A stretch of DNA of 64,000 bases from Gammaproteobacteria bacterium (GTDB taxonomy: Bacteria; Pseudomonadota; Gammaproteobacteria; Enterobacterales; Alteromonadaceae): positions 1-64,000 of the forward strand of contig JAAEZG010000001.1 of NCBI GenBank assembly GCA_018222985.1, read 5' to 3'. The notes under the pieces were generated by a model, which was not told the origin of the DNA, made no database searches, and saw only the letters and a program-made list of their open reading frames with translations. The position numbers and the translations under genes are program-made. Shown here one piece after another: positions 48,254-57,126 of the stretch (positions are counted from its first letter, which is position 1; every line of letters starts with the position of its first letter).

Positions 48254-49153
48254 ATGCGTAAATTACCCCCATTAAATGCTTTAAAAGCCTTTGAAGCCGC
48301 GGCGCGGCACCTAAGTTTTACCCGTGCCGCGGATGAACTGTACGTTACCCAAGCTGCAGTGAGCCACCAAGTTAAAGGTCTTGAAGAGTTTTTGGGGGTT
48401 CAATTATTTTTGCGTCGTAACCGTTCGCTCGTACTTACTCAAGAAGGGCAAACCTACTACCTTGAATTAAAAGAAATATTTGACCATATTGTGCAGGCGA
48501 CGGAGCGCGTGAAATTTGCGAGTCAGCGCGGCTCGCTCACTATTTCTTTGCCGCCTAGCTTTGCTATTTTGTGGTTTGTACCGCGCTTAAGCCGTTTTCG
48601 CGAAGCTTACCCAGATATTGATGTACGTATTCGTGCCGTTGATGAAGTTGACGGCTCGCTCACCGATGACGTTGATGTTGCCATTTATTACGGCGCTGGC
48701 AAGTGGCCCGGTTTGCGTGCTTACAAGCTACACAATGAGTACCTTATACCTGTTTGTTCGCCACTGCTGTTAAGTGGAACCAAACCCTTACGTGAACCAC
48801 GTGATCTGTTGAATCATACTTTATTGCATGACGAAACGCGTAACGCTTGGAAAGACTGGTTCAAATTGGTTGGTATTGATAAAGACAAAGGCGACAATGG
48901 CCCCATATTTAGCCATTCGAACCTTGCTTTGAAGGCGGCTGTGCACGGCCAAGGCATTGCCTTAGCCAACAACGTGTTAGTAAAACCAGAAATAGATGCA
49001 GGGCATTTAATTCAGATCTTCCCTGAAGCCTTACCTCGGCAAAAATCTTTTTATCTAGTTTGTCGTGACTCTCAGTCAGAAGTCGGTAAAATCGCCACCT
49101 TCCGAAATTGGCTACTACAAGTGGTGGAAGAAGAAGAGGACAGCTATGAGTGA
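48254..49153 (+). CDS. gcvA: LysR-family regulator GcvA
   Basis: A 299 aa LysR-type regulator. The N-terminal helix-turn-helix is in RKLPPLNALKAFEAAARHLSFTRAADELYVTQAAVSHQVKGLEEFLG (about 2-48), nearly the GcvA consensus. The periplasmic-binding-like effector domain fills the rest. In enterobacteria GcvA controls the glycine cleavage operon and lies near rlmM, as here. It begins 9 bp after the SDR gene, so it may be co-transcribed with the ivd genes. Confidence 0.92.
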   Translation: MRKLPPLNALKAFEAAARHLSFTRAADELYVTQAAVSHQVKGLEEFLGVQLFLRRNRSLVLTQEGQTYYLELKEIFDHIVQATERVKFASQRGSLTISLPPSFAILWFVPRLSRFREAYPDIDVRIRAVDEVDGSLTDDVDVAIYYGAGKWPGLRAYKLHNEYLIPVCSPLLLSGTKPLREPRDLLNHTLLHDETRNAWKDWFKLVGIDKDKGDNGPIFSHSNLALKAAVHGQGIALANNVLVKPEIDAGHLIQIFPEALPRQKSFYLVCRDSQSEVGKIATFRNWLLQVVEEEEDSYE

Positions 49154-49772
49154 TTTGCAACGTGTCGCCATGAAGCAAGACAATGCGGATGGTGCGGTGC
49201 GAATTATTTTTGCCCACGGTGCAGGCGCCGGGCTGCAAAGCGATTTCATGCAGTATTTTGCCCTTGGCTTGGCATTAAAAAATATTGAAGTGGTGCGGTT
49301 TAATTTTCCATATTGGCAAAAGTTTATGGATACTGGCGTACGCCGCCCACCCAATCCGATGGCTGAGCTTGAACATTGCATGCGTACCGTAGCGCAGCAG
49401 TACAATGACAATAAGCCATTGTATTTAATGGGAAAGTCAATGGGTGCACGGGTGGCGTTTCGGCTTGCTGATGAATTGAACGCAAGCGCAGCAATTGCAC
49501 TTGGATTTCCGTTTCACCCAGTTGGTAAGCCTGAAAAATTGCGCCTTGATGACCTAGATAATAGCTGCGACCAAAATTTAATTATTCAGGGTACGCGCGA
49601 TAGCTTTGGCAAACCTGAAGAAGTTGCAGGCTATAATTTGCCTAAGAATGTCAGCTTACAGTGGGTTGAGCATGGTGATCACAGTTTAGAGCCAACGAAG
49701 CGAAGTGGGTTGGCGCGCGAGCAACTGTGGCAAAACGCCATTGAACAAATTGAAAAGCAAGTACGATATTAG
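49146..49772 (+). CDS. Tex30/KANL3-like alpha/beta hydrolase
   Basis: A 208 aa predicted hydrolase of the KANL3/Tex30 (dienelactone hydrolase-like) group. It has IIFAHGAGAGLQSDFM near residue 20, the nucleophile elbow LMGKSMGARVA (about 97-107), and a late WVEHGDHSL carrying His. The substrate is unknown. I start at MSDLQRVAM (49146), 6 nt after GAGG and overlapping gcvA by 8 bp. The C-terminal codons (VRY) and stop lie in the adjacent palindromic repeat, which may have replaced the original 3' end. Confidence 0.85.
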   Translation: MSDLQRVAMKQDNADGAVRIIFAHGAGAGLQSDFMQYFALGLALKNIEVVRFNFPYWQKFMDTGVRRPPNPMAELEHCMRTVAQQYNDNKPLYLMGKSMGARVAFRLADELNASAAIALGFPFHPVGKPEKLRLDDLDNSCDQNLIIQGTRDSFGKPEEVAGYNLPKNVSLQWVEHGDHSLEPTKRSGLAREQLWQNAIEQIEKQVRY

Positions 49773-49859
49773 CTATTAGATATCAGATATTAGCAGATGG
49801 TGGGAAAATTTAGGGTTTGTCTAATATCCAATATCTAATAGCTGTTATCGCTTTTGGGG
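49755..49859. repeat. Intergenic palindromic repeat, family 1, copy D
   Basis: The left arm reads GTACGATATTAGCTATTAG from 49761. The right arm at 49821-49855 reads CTAATATCCAATATCTAATA and then GCTGTTATCGCTTTT. The TCTAATATCCAATATCT segment is shared with copy A. The element bridges the hydrolase stop codon and the rlmM ribosome-binding site (GGGG at 49856-49859). Confidence 0.85.
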
Positions 49860-49865
49860 TTAAAG

Positions 49866-50957
49866 ATGAATGGAATTGTGGCCTATTGTCGGCCTGGGTT
49901 TGAAAGTGATTGTGCCGCTGAACTGCAGGATAAAACCGCAGCGCTAGGTATTTATGGCTATTGCCAAACTAAGGCGCAGCAGGGCTATGTTGTATATCGT
50001 TGTCAAAATGAAGAAGCAGAGCACTTAGCTAAAAAACTGGTATTGAAAGAACTTATTTTTACCCGTCAGTTCTTTGCATTATTAGCGCATGTTACGGATT
50101 TACCGCAAACAGACCGCGTCAGTGCGGTGCAAGTGGCGCTGCTTGATGAAACTGTGCAAGAAGCATTTACCGGTATTAAACCTTGTGGCGATTTGCGCGT
50201 AGAAACGCCAGATACGAACGACGGTAAAGAGCTATCAAAATTTTGTCGTAAGTTTACCGTGCCGCTGCGCCAAGGTTTACGCCAAATTGACTGGCTAACA
50301 ACGAAAGAAAGCGATAGACGCCCAACACTGCATGCGTTCTTTTTGAGTAATCAAGAAGTGATGATTGGGTTTTCCTACTCGTTTAATCAGTCGCCTTGGT
50401 TGATGGGTATTCCTCGTTTACGTTCACCAAGTGAGGCACCTAGCCGCTCAACACTTAAATTAGATGAAGCATTTCAGGTGTTTGTGCCCGAACATGAACG
50501 TGAAGCGCGTATTTCATCCGGTATGAACGCTGTGGATTTAGGGGCAGCACCTGGCGGCTGGACTTATCAGTTAGTTCGTCGCGGTATGATGGTACAAGCG
50601 GTTGATAACGGGCCAATGGCCGAAAGCTTGATGGAAACGGGGCAAGTTAAACATATTCGGGAAGACGGCTTTAAATACCGCCCGAAGAAAAAGAACGTGA
50701 CCTGGTTAGTGTGTGACATGGTTGAGAAACCTGCACGCGTTGGCGAGCTGATGACAAGCTGGTTGGTTGAGGGCGACTGCCAAGAAGCCATTTTCAACCT
50801 AAAACTACCAATGAAACGTCGCTATGCAGCTGTTTCAGAGTATCTTGAGCATATTAAGCAAGATTTAGTTGAGAACGGTCGCGGACGTTTCGAGTTGCAA
50901 GCTAAACAGCTGTATCACGATCGTGAAGAAATAACCGTTCATATTCGCTGGCTGTAA
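49866..50957 (+). CDS. rlmM: 23S rRNA 2'-O-ribose methyltransferase RlmM
   Basis: A 363 aa enzyme that methylates C2498 of 23S rRNA. It has an N-terminal THUMP-like region (YCRPGFESDCAAEL and following) and a C-terminal Rossmann methyltransferase with the SAM motif AVDLGAAPGGWTYQLV (about 219-234). The RlmM-type KDKE tetrad is represented by WLVCDMVEKP and NLKLPMK. I start at ATG 49866, behind GGGG. Near gcvA as in E. coli. Confidence 0.95.
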   Translation: MNGIVAYCRPGFESDCAAELQDKTAALGIYGYCQTKAQQGYVVYRCQNEEAEHLAKKLVLKELIFTRQFFALLAHVTDLPQTDRVSAVQVALLDETVQEAFTGIKPCGDLRVETPDTNDGKELSKFCRKFTVPLRQGLRQIDWLTTKESDRRPTLHAFFLSNQEVMIGFSYSFNQSPWLMGIPRLRSPSEAPSRSTLKLDEAFQVFVPEHEREARISSGMNAVDLGAAPGGWTYQLVRRGMMVQAVDNGPMAESLMETGQVKHIREDGFKYRPKKKNVTWLVCDMVEKPARVGELMTSWLVEGDCQEAIFNLKLPMKRRYAAVSEYLEHIKQDLVENGRGRFELQAKQLYHDREEITVHIRWL

Positions 50958-51081
50958 CTTGTTTTTATGCAGGCTTAGCAAATTAAGGGATTAGTCTCAA
51001 CGTTGTTACCTTTTGGTTTTTATTGGGACAATGCCTTTTTACTTCTAATTCGATCTTCAAAGGCGTTGCAAGGGACTGCAC

Positions 51082-51954
51082 ATGAAAAAAACCATCAGAT
51101 TATTCGCCGTTTTAATGCTGCTTGTCTGCAAAGCCGCACTGGCAGATGTGACTTTTGTGCACACGGATGTCTTAGGCTCGCCGGTGGCTGAAACCAATAG
51201 CGCCGGGCAACTGGTTCGCTTATCTCACTACAAACCCTTTGGGGAAGAACTCGAGCAGAAAAAAGATGATGTCGCCTATACCGGCCATAAATATGATGCC
51301 GACCTAGCGTTAAGCTATATGCAGGCACGATACTATGATCCAGTCATAGGTCGTTTCTATTCGAATGATCCAGTTGGGACTTTGGAACATTTGAGTACAT
51401 CAAATGGAATACATGGCTTTAATAGGTACGCTTATGCCAATAATAATCCATATAAATATACAGACCCAACAGGGATGACTTCTTGGCCTGTTGAAAAGAA
51501 TCAAAATGGTCAAGTTGTTGTTACGAGTCAGTTTGGTCCAAGGAATACGGGAATAAAGGGAGCTTCTTCTAGTCATTCAGGTACAGATTTTAGAGCTGGC
51601 AATGGTGCAGACATCAAAGCAACAGAGAATGGTACTGTCTCTAAAATTGGTGGCGGTGGTAAAGGTGGCAATTACATTTTTATTTCGAATGATGACGGAA
51701 GTATGAGTGGACACGCACATACTCAATCTGCTCAAGGTTTGAAAGTAGGTGATAAAGTTGCCGAAGGAAGTACAATTGGGCAGTCAGATGGTTCAGGTAC
51801 AGGTAATGCACCTCATCAACACTACACTTATAGAGAAGGAACACCAAGTAATCCTGCTACATCAGCTACACCTAAAGTGGACCCAATGAAAACTCAATTC
51901 AAGAATATGCCTAAGCAGGATGTATGTGTGAAAGGGAGTGGAAACGGATGTTAA
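51082..51954 (+). CDS. Exported mini-RHS protein with C-terminal M23 (LytM) peptidase domain; candidate toxin
   Basis: A 290 aa protein. Sec signal peptide 1-21 (cut after ALA). RHS-associated core about 22-131 with the hallmarks YTGHKYD, LSYMQARYYDPVIGRFYSNDPVG and NRYAYANNNPYKYTDPTG. Variable C-terminal domain about 132-290. The latter is a complete M23 metallopeptidase: HxxxD zinc site (H165, D169), GHAH (H211, H213) and HQH (H245, H247). Such domains cut peptidoglycan cross-bridges. RHS proteins usually have thousands of residues; here only the last core unit remains, yet with its own signal peptide and AAGGGA. DNA becomes AT-rich from about 51360. It overlaps the putative immunity gene. 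A non-toxic cell-wall hydrolase is the alternative. Confidence 0.82.
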   Translation: MKKTIRLFAVLMLLVCKAALADVTFVHTDVLGSPVAETNSAGQLVRLSHYKPFGEELEQKKDDVAYTGHKYDADLALSYMQARYYDPVIGRFYSNDPVGTLEHLSTSNGIHGFNRYAYANNNPYKYTDPTGMTSWPVEKNQNGQVVVTSQFGPRNTGIKGASSSHSGTDFRAGNGADIKATENGTVSKIGGGGKGGNYIFISNDDGSMSGHAHTQSAQGLKVGDKVAEGSTIGQSDGSGTGNAPHQHYTYREGTPSNPATSATPKVDPMKTQFKNMPKQDVCVKGSGNGC

Positions 51955-52466
51955 TTGGAAAGAGTAATGTTTTTGCTAGGTTATTGACCATATGTACTAC
52001 TGCTTTGATATTCTCGTGTAGTGCGGCTGTTTCTTACTCTAATTTAGACCTTGATAAAGAAATAGATACCTTTGTTAAGGCATTAGTTGAAAAAGATGAA
52101 GCAAAATTGGTAACTGATTATTTAACTTCATCTGCTAGTTTCTCGAAAGAAGGTAAACTTAATTCAGAAATCTATGATTTTTTATATAAAGCTGACGCTA
52201 ACGGAAAGAAAAAATCCGTAAATGAGATCGTCTCTTTAGGTGATTATAAAACCAAGGTTATTTGGCAAAAGAATAACGTTTTCACATTGTTGATTGCTAA
52301 AGCTATTGATTTCAAAAGTCTTGAAACTCTCGAATTTTTAGAAAATAGCTGGATGATTAATTACATAGCATGTGAGTTTGTTATAAAGAACGGTAAATTA
52401 ACATTTTATCAAAATGTATGTTTTGCTGAGACTGGCGGACCTTTTCCTACAGATGATGATTTTTGA
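51948..52466 (+). CDS. Putative lipoprotein immunity protein for the RHS-M23 toxin
   Basis: A 172 aa protein of no family I recognise. The N terminus (Lys5, Arg11, hydrophobic 12-22, then I-F-S-C with Cys24 and Ser25) looks like a lipoprotein signal. This would place the protein on the periplasmic face, where an M23 enzyme would act. The rest is charged and alpha/beta-like (DKEIDTFVKALVEKDEAK near 30-50). The ATG overlaps the upstream gene by 7 bp; an alternative start at 51924 exists. The AT-rich codon use matches the toxin domain, and a terminator follows, making a closed two-gene unit. Immunity is inferred from position and predicted location only. Confidence 0.65.
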   Translation: MLIGKSNVFARLLTICTTALIFSCSAAVSYSNLDLDKEIDTFVKALVEKDEAKLVTDYLTSSASFSKEGKLNSEIYDFLYKADANGKKKSVNEIVSLGDYKTKVIWQKNNVFTLLIAKAIDFKSLETLEFLENSWMINYIACEFVIKNGKLTFYQNVCFAETGGPFPTDDDF

Positions 52467-52470
52467 ATCC

Positions 52471-52506
52471 AAAGCCTCGCCCTCAGGGAGCGGGGCTTTA
52501 TTTTTT
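52471..52506 (+). terminator. Rho-independent terminator after the RHS-M23/immunity pair
   Basis: AAAGCCTCGC-CCTCAGGGA-GCGGGGCTTT (one G-T wobble) followed by ATTTTTT. It closes the two-gene unit 4 bp after the stop codon. Confidence 0.92.
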
Positions 52507-52694
52507 CTGGGGTAGCTTGCTTGGATTTTGTTTTCAAGGCTGGCATATTGAGCTGACTTGCCTTTGTAATCCCCCCCGAAAAATCGGAGCAGTTATAAGT
52601 AGAAAATTCCATTAAACTAAAGGGATGGAGTTTTCTATGCACAAATAAGCACATAGTCCAGCAGTGGCAGAGCACCACTGCTGCAGTGGAGTGT
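52507..52694. other. Non-coding segment with two inverted repeats downstream of icd
   Basis: It holds a 12-bp inverted repeat AGAAAATTCCAT/ATGGAGTTTTCT (52601-52636, one mismatch) and a 9-bp one CAGCAGTGG/CCACTGCTG (52659-52683). Neither is followed by a proper T run on the minus strand, so they are not convincing terminators for the isocitrate dehydrogenase gene. I see no credible gene here. The segment may be a relic of whatever brought in the RHS module. Confidence 0.5.
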
Positions 52695-53699
52695 TTATAG
52701 GCGATCAATAACAGCTTGTGTAAAATCGGTAGTGCCGCCGTTGCCACCAAGATCACGCGTGGTGCGGTCGCCAGTGGCAATAACGTCTGTAACTGCCGCC
52801 AAAATACGTTTGGCCTGGTCTTGCATGCCTAGATATTCAAGCATTTGAATGACGGCCAAAATAACTGACGTTGGGTTGGCAAGATTTTGGCCTGCGATAT
52901 CTGGCGCAGAGCCGTGAACAGCTTCAAAAATTGCTGATTTTTCGCCAATATTGGCGCCCGGTGCCATACCTAAGCCGCCGACTAAACCTGCACACAAGTC
53001 TGACAAAATATCACCGAACAAGTTGGTGGTAACAATTACGTCAAATTGCTCTGGGTTCATCACTAATTTCATGCAAACTGCGTCGACAATCATTTCGTCT
53101 GACTGAATATCTGGGTATTCGGCCGCGACTTCACGCGCAACTTTCAAGAACAAACCTGAGGTTGATTTCAAAATATTTGCTTTGTGTACCGCCGTCACTT
53201 TTTTGCGACCTTCGCGGCGCGCTAGTTCGTAAGCAAAACGCACAATGCGCTCAGCACCAGCTCGCGTAATTTTACTCATTGCCTGCGCTTCTGAACCGTC
53301 TTCTGATACCACTTGGCCAAGGCCTGAGTACATGCCTTCGGTGTTTTCGCGCACGGTAATAATGTCGATATCTTCGTAGCGTGCTTTGGTGCCCTTAAAC
53401 GATTTAACTGGGCGTACGTTTGCATACAAATTAAATTGCTTGCGTAAGCTGACATTAATTGAGGTGAAACCCTCGCCAACAGGGGTGGTTAATGGGCCTT
53501 TTAACGTCGCTTTATTGCGCGCGATGGCGTCAAGTGTTGCTTGCGGCAACAATTCACCTGTTTTTTCAAGCGCTGCTAGGCCGGCATCTGCAAATTCATA
53601 GTTAAAATCGCAACCCGCTTTGTCTAAAATTTTCAGCGTTGCGTCAATAATATCTGGGCCGATACCGTCGCCAGGAATTACGGTAATAGTGGTGCTCAT
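52695..53699 (-). CDS. icd: NAD-type isocitrate dehydrogenase (isopropylmalate dehydrogenase superfamily)
   Basis: A 334 aa decarboxylating dehydrogenase of the short IDH/homoisocitrate/IPMDH type. [21 protein letters not shown] starts the fold, and the substrate Arg/Tyr residues are in [14 protein letters not shown] and [15 protein letters not shown]. The metal Asp residues are in [19 protein letters not shown], and [21 protein letters not shown] follows. Lacking the long E. coli Icd insert, it is probably NAD-linked and TCA-cycle related. It is monocistronic; leuB is the alternative, but no leuCD genes are near. Confidence 0.88.
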   Translation of the reverse strand: MSTTITVIPGDGIGPDIIDATLKILDKAGCDFNYEFADAGLAALEKTGELLPQATLDAIARNKATLKGPLTTPVGEGFTSINVSLRKQFNLYANVRPVKSFKGTKARYEDIDIITVRENTEGMYSGLGQVVSEDGSEAQAMSKITRAGAERIVRFAYELARREGRKKVTAVHKANILKSTSGLFLKVAREVAAEYPDIQSDEMIVDAVCMKLVMNPEQFDVIVTTNLFGDILSDLCAGLVGGLGMAPGANIGEKSAIFEAVHGSAPDIAGQNLANPTSVILAVIQMLEYLGMQDQAKRILAAVTDVIATGDRTTRDLGGNGGTTDFTQAVIDRL

Positions 53700-53817
53700 T
53701 TGATGTACCTTCTTACTTCTAGGTCAATTAATTGGAACAATTTGATTGTAATATTTGGTGATATTGAATGGCGCGAACTATAGCAGAAAACCACGCCTAC
53801 ATGCGTGTTGTGGGTCA

Positions 53818-54189
53818 TTAAAACGATTGATATTCGCTATAAGCGTCGGCGCCCCAAGCGATTAGCTTGTCGTCTTTAAACAATAGCGGAGTGCATTCAT
53901 CACGGGTGGTAATGCCGTCAGATTTCACATGGTGAGTACGGTAAAACAAAATAAGCACTTCGCCGTTATCGGTCGCTTTCGCTTCACTAATATCGGGTGA
54001 GCCAAGTAGACGAATCACGTCGCCTTTGTCTGCACCTAGGTCAAGGCGACCGATTTGTTTGAGATTAAAGGTTTCGCGTTCTTGCCAACTCATGTTTTCT
54101 GGGTCGGCCTGATAAAAATGCAATACAAGCGCAGCGGCCGCAACGTAAACGGCAAAGCCAATAATGATAACTTTTAGCATTTTTGACAT
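53818..54189 (-). CDS. DUF3192 family membrane-anchored protein
   Basis: A 123 aa protein with one N-terminal hydrophobic segment (about 5-25, LKVIIIGFAVYVAAAALVLHF). A small domain resembling SmpA/OmlA (BamE-like) follows: NLKQIGRLDLGADKGDVIRLLGSPDISEAK, then VLILFYRTH and TPLLFKDDKLIAWG. This matches DUF3192, common in Alteromonadales and Vibrionales; its function is unknown. GGAG lies 10 nt before the ATG. It is followed 34 bp upstream on the same strand by ppnN. Confidence 0.85.
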   Translation of the reverse strand: MSKMLKVIIIGFAVYVAAAALVLHFYQADPENMSWQERETFNLKQIGRLDLGADKGDVIRLLGSPDISEAKATDNGEVLILFYRTHHVKSDGITTRDECTPLLFKDDKLIAWGADAYSEYQSF

Positions 54190-54223
54190 GCGCTGCGCTC
54201 CTTGTCGAAGTTACTTGTCTAAG

Positions 54224-55579
54224 TTAATCGGTAATCACACGGTAACAAGGATGATACACCGAACCTGGTAGCTTCATGCGGCTTTGTTCGACGAATGCCT
54301 GTAACAACACGTCGAGCTTCTTCATCATGTCTTTTTCACCATGAATTTCAAACACGCCATGTTTACGAATCGCACGAATGCCATCGTCTTTTACGTTACC
54401 TGCTACAATAGCCGAAAAGGCACGACGTAAGTCTGCCGCTAGGGCTTGTGGGGCCTGGTCACGATGTAAGTTCAAGTTCTTGACGTTATCGTGATTTGGC
54501 ACGAATGGACGTTGAAACGCTTCTTCAATATGCAGTGTCCAGTTGAAGCAATATGAGTCACCGGTTTCACGACGGTATTCTTTCACTGCTTGGGCGCCTT
54601 GTGTCATGGTTTTTGCCACTTCTGCAGGGTCAGCCACAATAATTTGATACAGCTTACGCGCTTCGTCACCTAAGGTGTCTGCAACAAAGGCGTCAATGGC
54701 TTCAAAATAACCACGGCTGCTTTCTGGGCCAGTTAAAATAATTGGCAATACCTGACGCTGGTTTTCTGGGTGCATTAAAATACCCAAAATATATAACAGC
54801 TCTTCTGCGGTACCAGCACCACCAGGGAAAATCACAATGCCGTGGGCACAGCGCACAAAGGCTTCAAGGCGTTTTTCAATGTCTGGCAGAATAACCAGTT
54901 CGTTAACGATAGGGTTTGGCGGCTCGGCCGCAATAATGCCAGGCTCTGTGAAACCTAAGTAACGGCCATCGACAATACGTTGTTTGGCATGACCGATGGT
55001 TGCACCTTTCATTGGGCCCTTCATAGCACCCGGGCCACAGCCTGTGCAGATGTTTAAACCGCGTAAGCCTAATTGGTAACCCACTTCTTTGGTGTATTTG
55101 TATTCCACTTCGTTAATTGAGTGGCCACCCCAACAAACAATCACATTCGGGTCGAGATTCGGCTGCACCACTTGGGCGTTGCGCAAAATATCGAATACCA
55201 CGTGGGTGAGGGTGTGGGTGTCAGCGGAGTCTAAAGTTTGGGCATTGTAACGCTCACCGGTGAACAAAATGTCACGCAACACGGCTTCCACTAGCTCTTG
55301 CATACCTGCAATGAGTTTGCCATCGACAAAGGCTTCTTCAGGCGGGTTTACCAGTTCTAATTGAACACCGCGCTCACATTTAATGACGTTAACGTCAAAA
55401 TCTTTGTATTTATCGAAAATCTCTTCACTGCTATCGGTGTTACTTCCGGCATTTAATACCGCTAAACAACAGTTACGAAATAATTTATAGAGTTGCTCGT
55501 CGCTACTTTGTTGTAAGCGATTAATTTCTAGTTGCGACAGTAAGCTCATGCTGCCGCGAGGTGATATTTTAAAACGCAT
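54224..55579 (-). CDS. ppnN: Pyrimidine/purine-nucleotide 5'-monophosphate nucleosidase PpnN
   Basis: A 451 aa member of the YgdH family that hydrolyses nucleotide monophosphates to base and ribose 5-phosphate; in E. coli (p)ppGpp stimulates it. The central LOG-type Rossmann domain carries [20 protein letters not shown] and the motif [16 protein letters not shown] (about 257-272). The N-terminal [17 protein letters not shown] and [12 protein letters not shown] match. It is one member of the conserved ppnN-queF-syd-yqcC-truC neighbourhood. Confidence 0.95.
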   Translation of the reverse strand: MRFKISPRGSMSLLSQLEINRLQQSSDEQLYKLFRNCCLAVLNAGSNTDSSEEIFDKYKDFDVNVIKCERGVQLELVNPPEEAFVDGKLIAGMQELVEAVLRDILFTGERYNAQTLDSADTHTLTHVVFDILRNAQVVQPNLDPNVIVCWGGHSINEVEYKYTKEVGYQLGLRGLNICTGCGPGAMKGPMKGATIGHAKQRIVDGRYLGFTEPGIIAAEPPNPIVNELVILPDIEKRLEAFVRCAHGIVIFPGGAGTAEELLYILGILMHPENQRQVLPIILTGPESSRGYFEAIDAFVADTLGDEARKLYQIIVADPAEVAKTMTQGAQAVKEYRRETGDSYCFNWTLHIEEAFQRPFVPNHDNVKNLNLHRDQAPQALAADLRRAFSAIVAGNVKDDGIRAIRKHGVFEIHGEKDMMKKLDVLLQAFVEQSRMKLPGSVYHPCYRVITD

Positions 55580-55599
55580 TTAGTTTCCTTATTTTTTTG

Positions 55600-56430
55600 T
55601 TATTGGCGACTTAACCGAACAGATTCGGGTGTGGGCTCGAAGTCGGAACGAAATGGATTGATATCCAAGCCCCCGCGGCGCGTATAGCGCGCGTACACCG
55701 TTAATTGCTCAGGTTGAAGACGCTCTTTAATATCCATATAAAGCCGCTCTACGCACTGTTCATGGAACTCGTTATGGTGCCTAAATGATACGATATAACG
55801 CAGAAGGGCTGCATGGTCAACGGCTGGGCCTCGGTAGCGAATTAGTACTGAACCCCAGTCTGGTTGATTGGTGATTAAACAGTTCGACTTTAATAAATGA
55901 CTGTGGAGTGTTTCTTCCACAATGTCATGGCTGCTTAGTTTCAGTAATTCAGGGCTGTAGTCATAGCTCGTAATTTCAATAGGCTGGTAGTCAATGCAGT
56001 GACCTGGCAAGTCGCCAAACGCTTTACGTTGAGCTTGTTGTACTGTACTTAGCTGCACCCCAACAGGGGCGCCGGCGCATTGGCTTAAATCGATACTAAG
56101 CTGTTCAGACACAGCTTGCCACGACGGCCAACGGCTATCATTGAAGCTATTGAGGTATAGTTTAAACGACTTTGACTCAATTAAGTTTGTTGAGGTTGCA
56201 GGCACCCGAAACTCGGCAACGGCCACTTGCGGTAACCCATTGCTATTTAGCCAGGATAATTCATAACCATGCCAAATATCGTCACCATGAAATGGCAACG
56301 GTTGGCCTTCGGCTAAACCAATTGGGGTACGATTTAACTGGCGCTGTACGCCTTGCAATAAACTGGCGTCGTACTGTGTTGGATACGCTGTGGGTTGTCC
56401 CAAGTTCAAATGGGCTAACGACTCATTCAT
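55600..56430 (-). CDS. queF: NADPH-dependent 7-cyano-7-deazaguanine reductase QueF (long form)
   Basis: A 276 aa T-fold enzyme making preQ1 for queuosine in tRNA. The long, two-domain form is recognisable from [12 protein letters not shown] (about 80-91), the nucleophile Cys in [18 protein letters not shown] (about 185-202), and [19 protein letters not shown] with the catalytic Asp/Glu/His region. I start at ATG 56430; a TTG three codons earlier lies nearer AGG and is possible. It is divergent from syd. Confidence 0.95.
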   Translation of the reverse strand: MNESLAHLNLGQPTAYPTQYDASLLQGVQRQLNRTPIGLAEGQPLPFHGDDIWHGYELSWLNSNGLPQVAVAEFRVPATSTNLIESKSFKLYLNSFNDSRWPSWQAVSEQLSIDLSQCAGAPVGVQLSTVQQAQRKAFGDLPGHCIDYQPIEITSYDYSPELLKLSSHDIVEETLHSHLLKSNCLITNQPDWGSVLIRYRGPAVDHAALLRYIVSFRHHNEFHEQCVERLYMDIKERLQPEQLTVYARYTRRGGLDINPFRSDFEPTPESVRLSRQ

Positions 56431-56524
56431 CAAATTCAATTACCTGTTACACTACTGTTTTTTATGCAGTCGGCCATTGTAGCGCCGCTGCGCGATAGTT
56501 GCTAGTAAATTTAGGATGCTAAAT

Positions 56525-57073
56525 ATGTCAGTAGAAAGCGCACTTGACCAACTTATTGAACGTTACCAGCAGGCTTATCAGCAAGCGGGTGTGAAACTTG
56601 TCACCGAAGCACACGACGAGTGGCAAGCCCCCATATACGGAGAACGCGTTGATGACGACATGGTTGAGTGGCTACCTGCGCATCAGTCTAGCGCATTGCA
56701 GTTTACTGATTTAGCGAACGCCTTAGAGCAGCCTTTTCATACTAGCCTTGAAGCTTTGTACGGGCGTTGGTTTGCGGCAGATCTCAATGTCAGCTTTGCT
56801 AATCATCCCTTAGTTTTGTTACAGCTTCATGGCTCTGAAGATGGTGAGCGTTTGCAGGCGAATTTGGCTGGGCACGTATTGATGAAACGGCGTTTACGTC
56901 AACCCATCACGTTGTTTATTGGGTTAGCGGAAGAGTCTGATGACTTGTTGATTACCTTGAACAATGAAACGGGCCAAGTGGGCCTAGAGTTTGTGGGGCG
57001 TGAGCAACATGAAATATTGGCTGAAACATTAGAAGAGTTTTTGCAACAATTGCAGCCTCGTGTGGTGGAATAA
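56525..57073 (+). CDS. syd: SecY-interacting protein Syd
   Basis: A 182 aa soluble protein that binds SecY and destabilises faulty translocons in E. coli. It matches the family in its acidic groove region and the segments WQAPIYGERVDDDMVEWLP (about 35-54), LEALYGRWFAADL, LLQLHGSEDGERLQANLAGHVLMKRRL and a C-terminal GREQHEILAETLEEFL. I start at ATG 56525, preceded by AGGA 8 nt upstream; an ATG three codons earlier overlaps this site. The length is almost identical to the E. coli protein. Confidence 0.93.
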   Translation: MSVESALDQLIERYQQAYQQAGVKLVTEAHDEWQAPIYGERVDDDMVEWLPAHQSSALQFTDLANALEQPFHTSLEALYGRWFAADLNVSFANHPLVLLQLHGSEDGERLQANLAGHVLMKRRLRQPITLFIGLAEESDDLLITLNNETGQVGLEFVGREQHEILAETLEEFLQQLQPRVVE

Positions 57074-57126
57074 TTGATTCAGATCAAGTAATTTGGTTGG
57101 GTAAATAATCAACAACAGGTGGGACA

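Noticed and set aside
50958-51081. Possible regulatory RNA or attachment site before the RHS gene
   Set aside because: No tRNA, integrase, repeated border or hairpin could be seen; only a normal short upstream region with AAGGGA before the start codon.
52601-52683. Inverted repeats as terminators of icd
   Set aside because: Neither stem is followed by a T run on the minus strand, so they are left as unexplained structure.
52409-52780. Minus-strand open frame of 123 codons across the toxin terminator and the icd end
   Set aside because: It overlaps the immunity gene, the terminator and the icd 3' end, has no ribosome-binding site, and its protein shows no domain.
55384-55397. Perfect palindrome TGACGTTAACGTCA, identical in type to the LiuR operator
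   Set aside because: It lies inside ppnN and encodes conserved-looking residues (FDVNVIK). No promoter is near it and ppnN has no link to leucine use, so chance is more likely. Binding could be tested with the true site.
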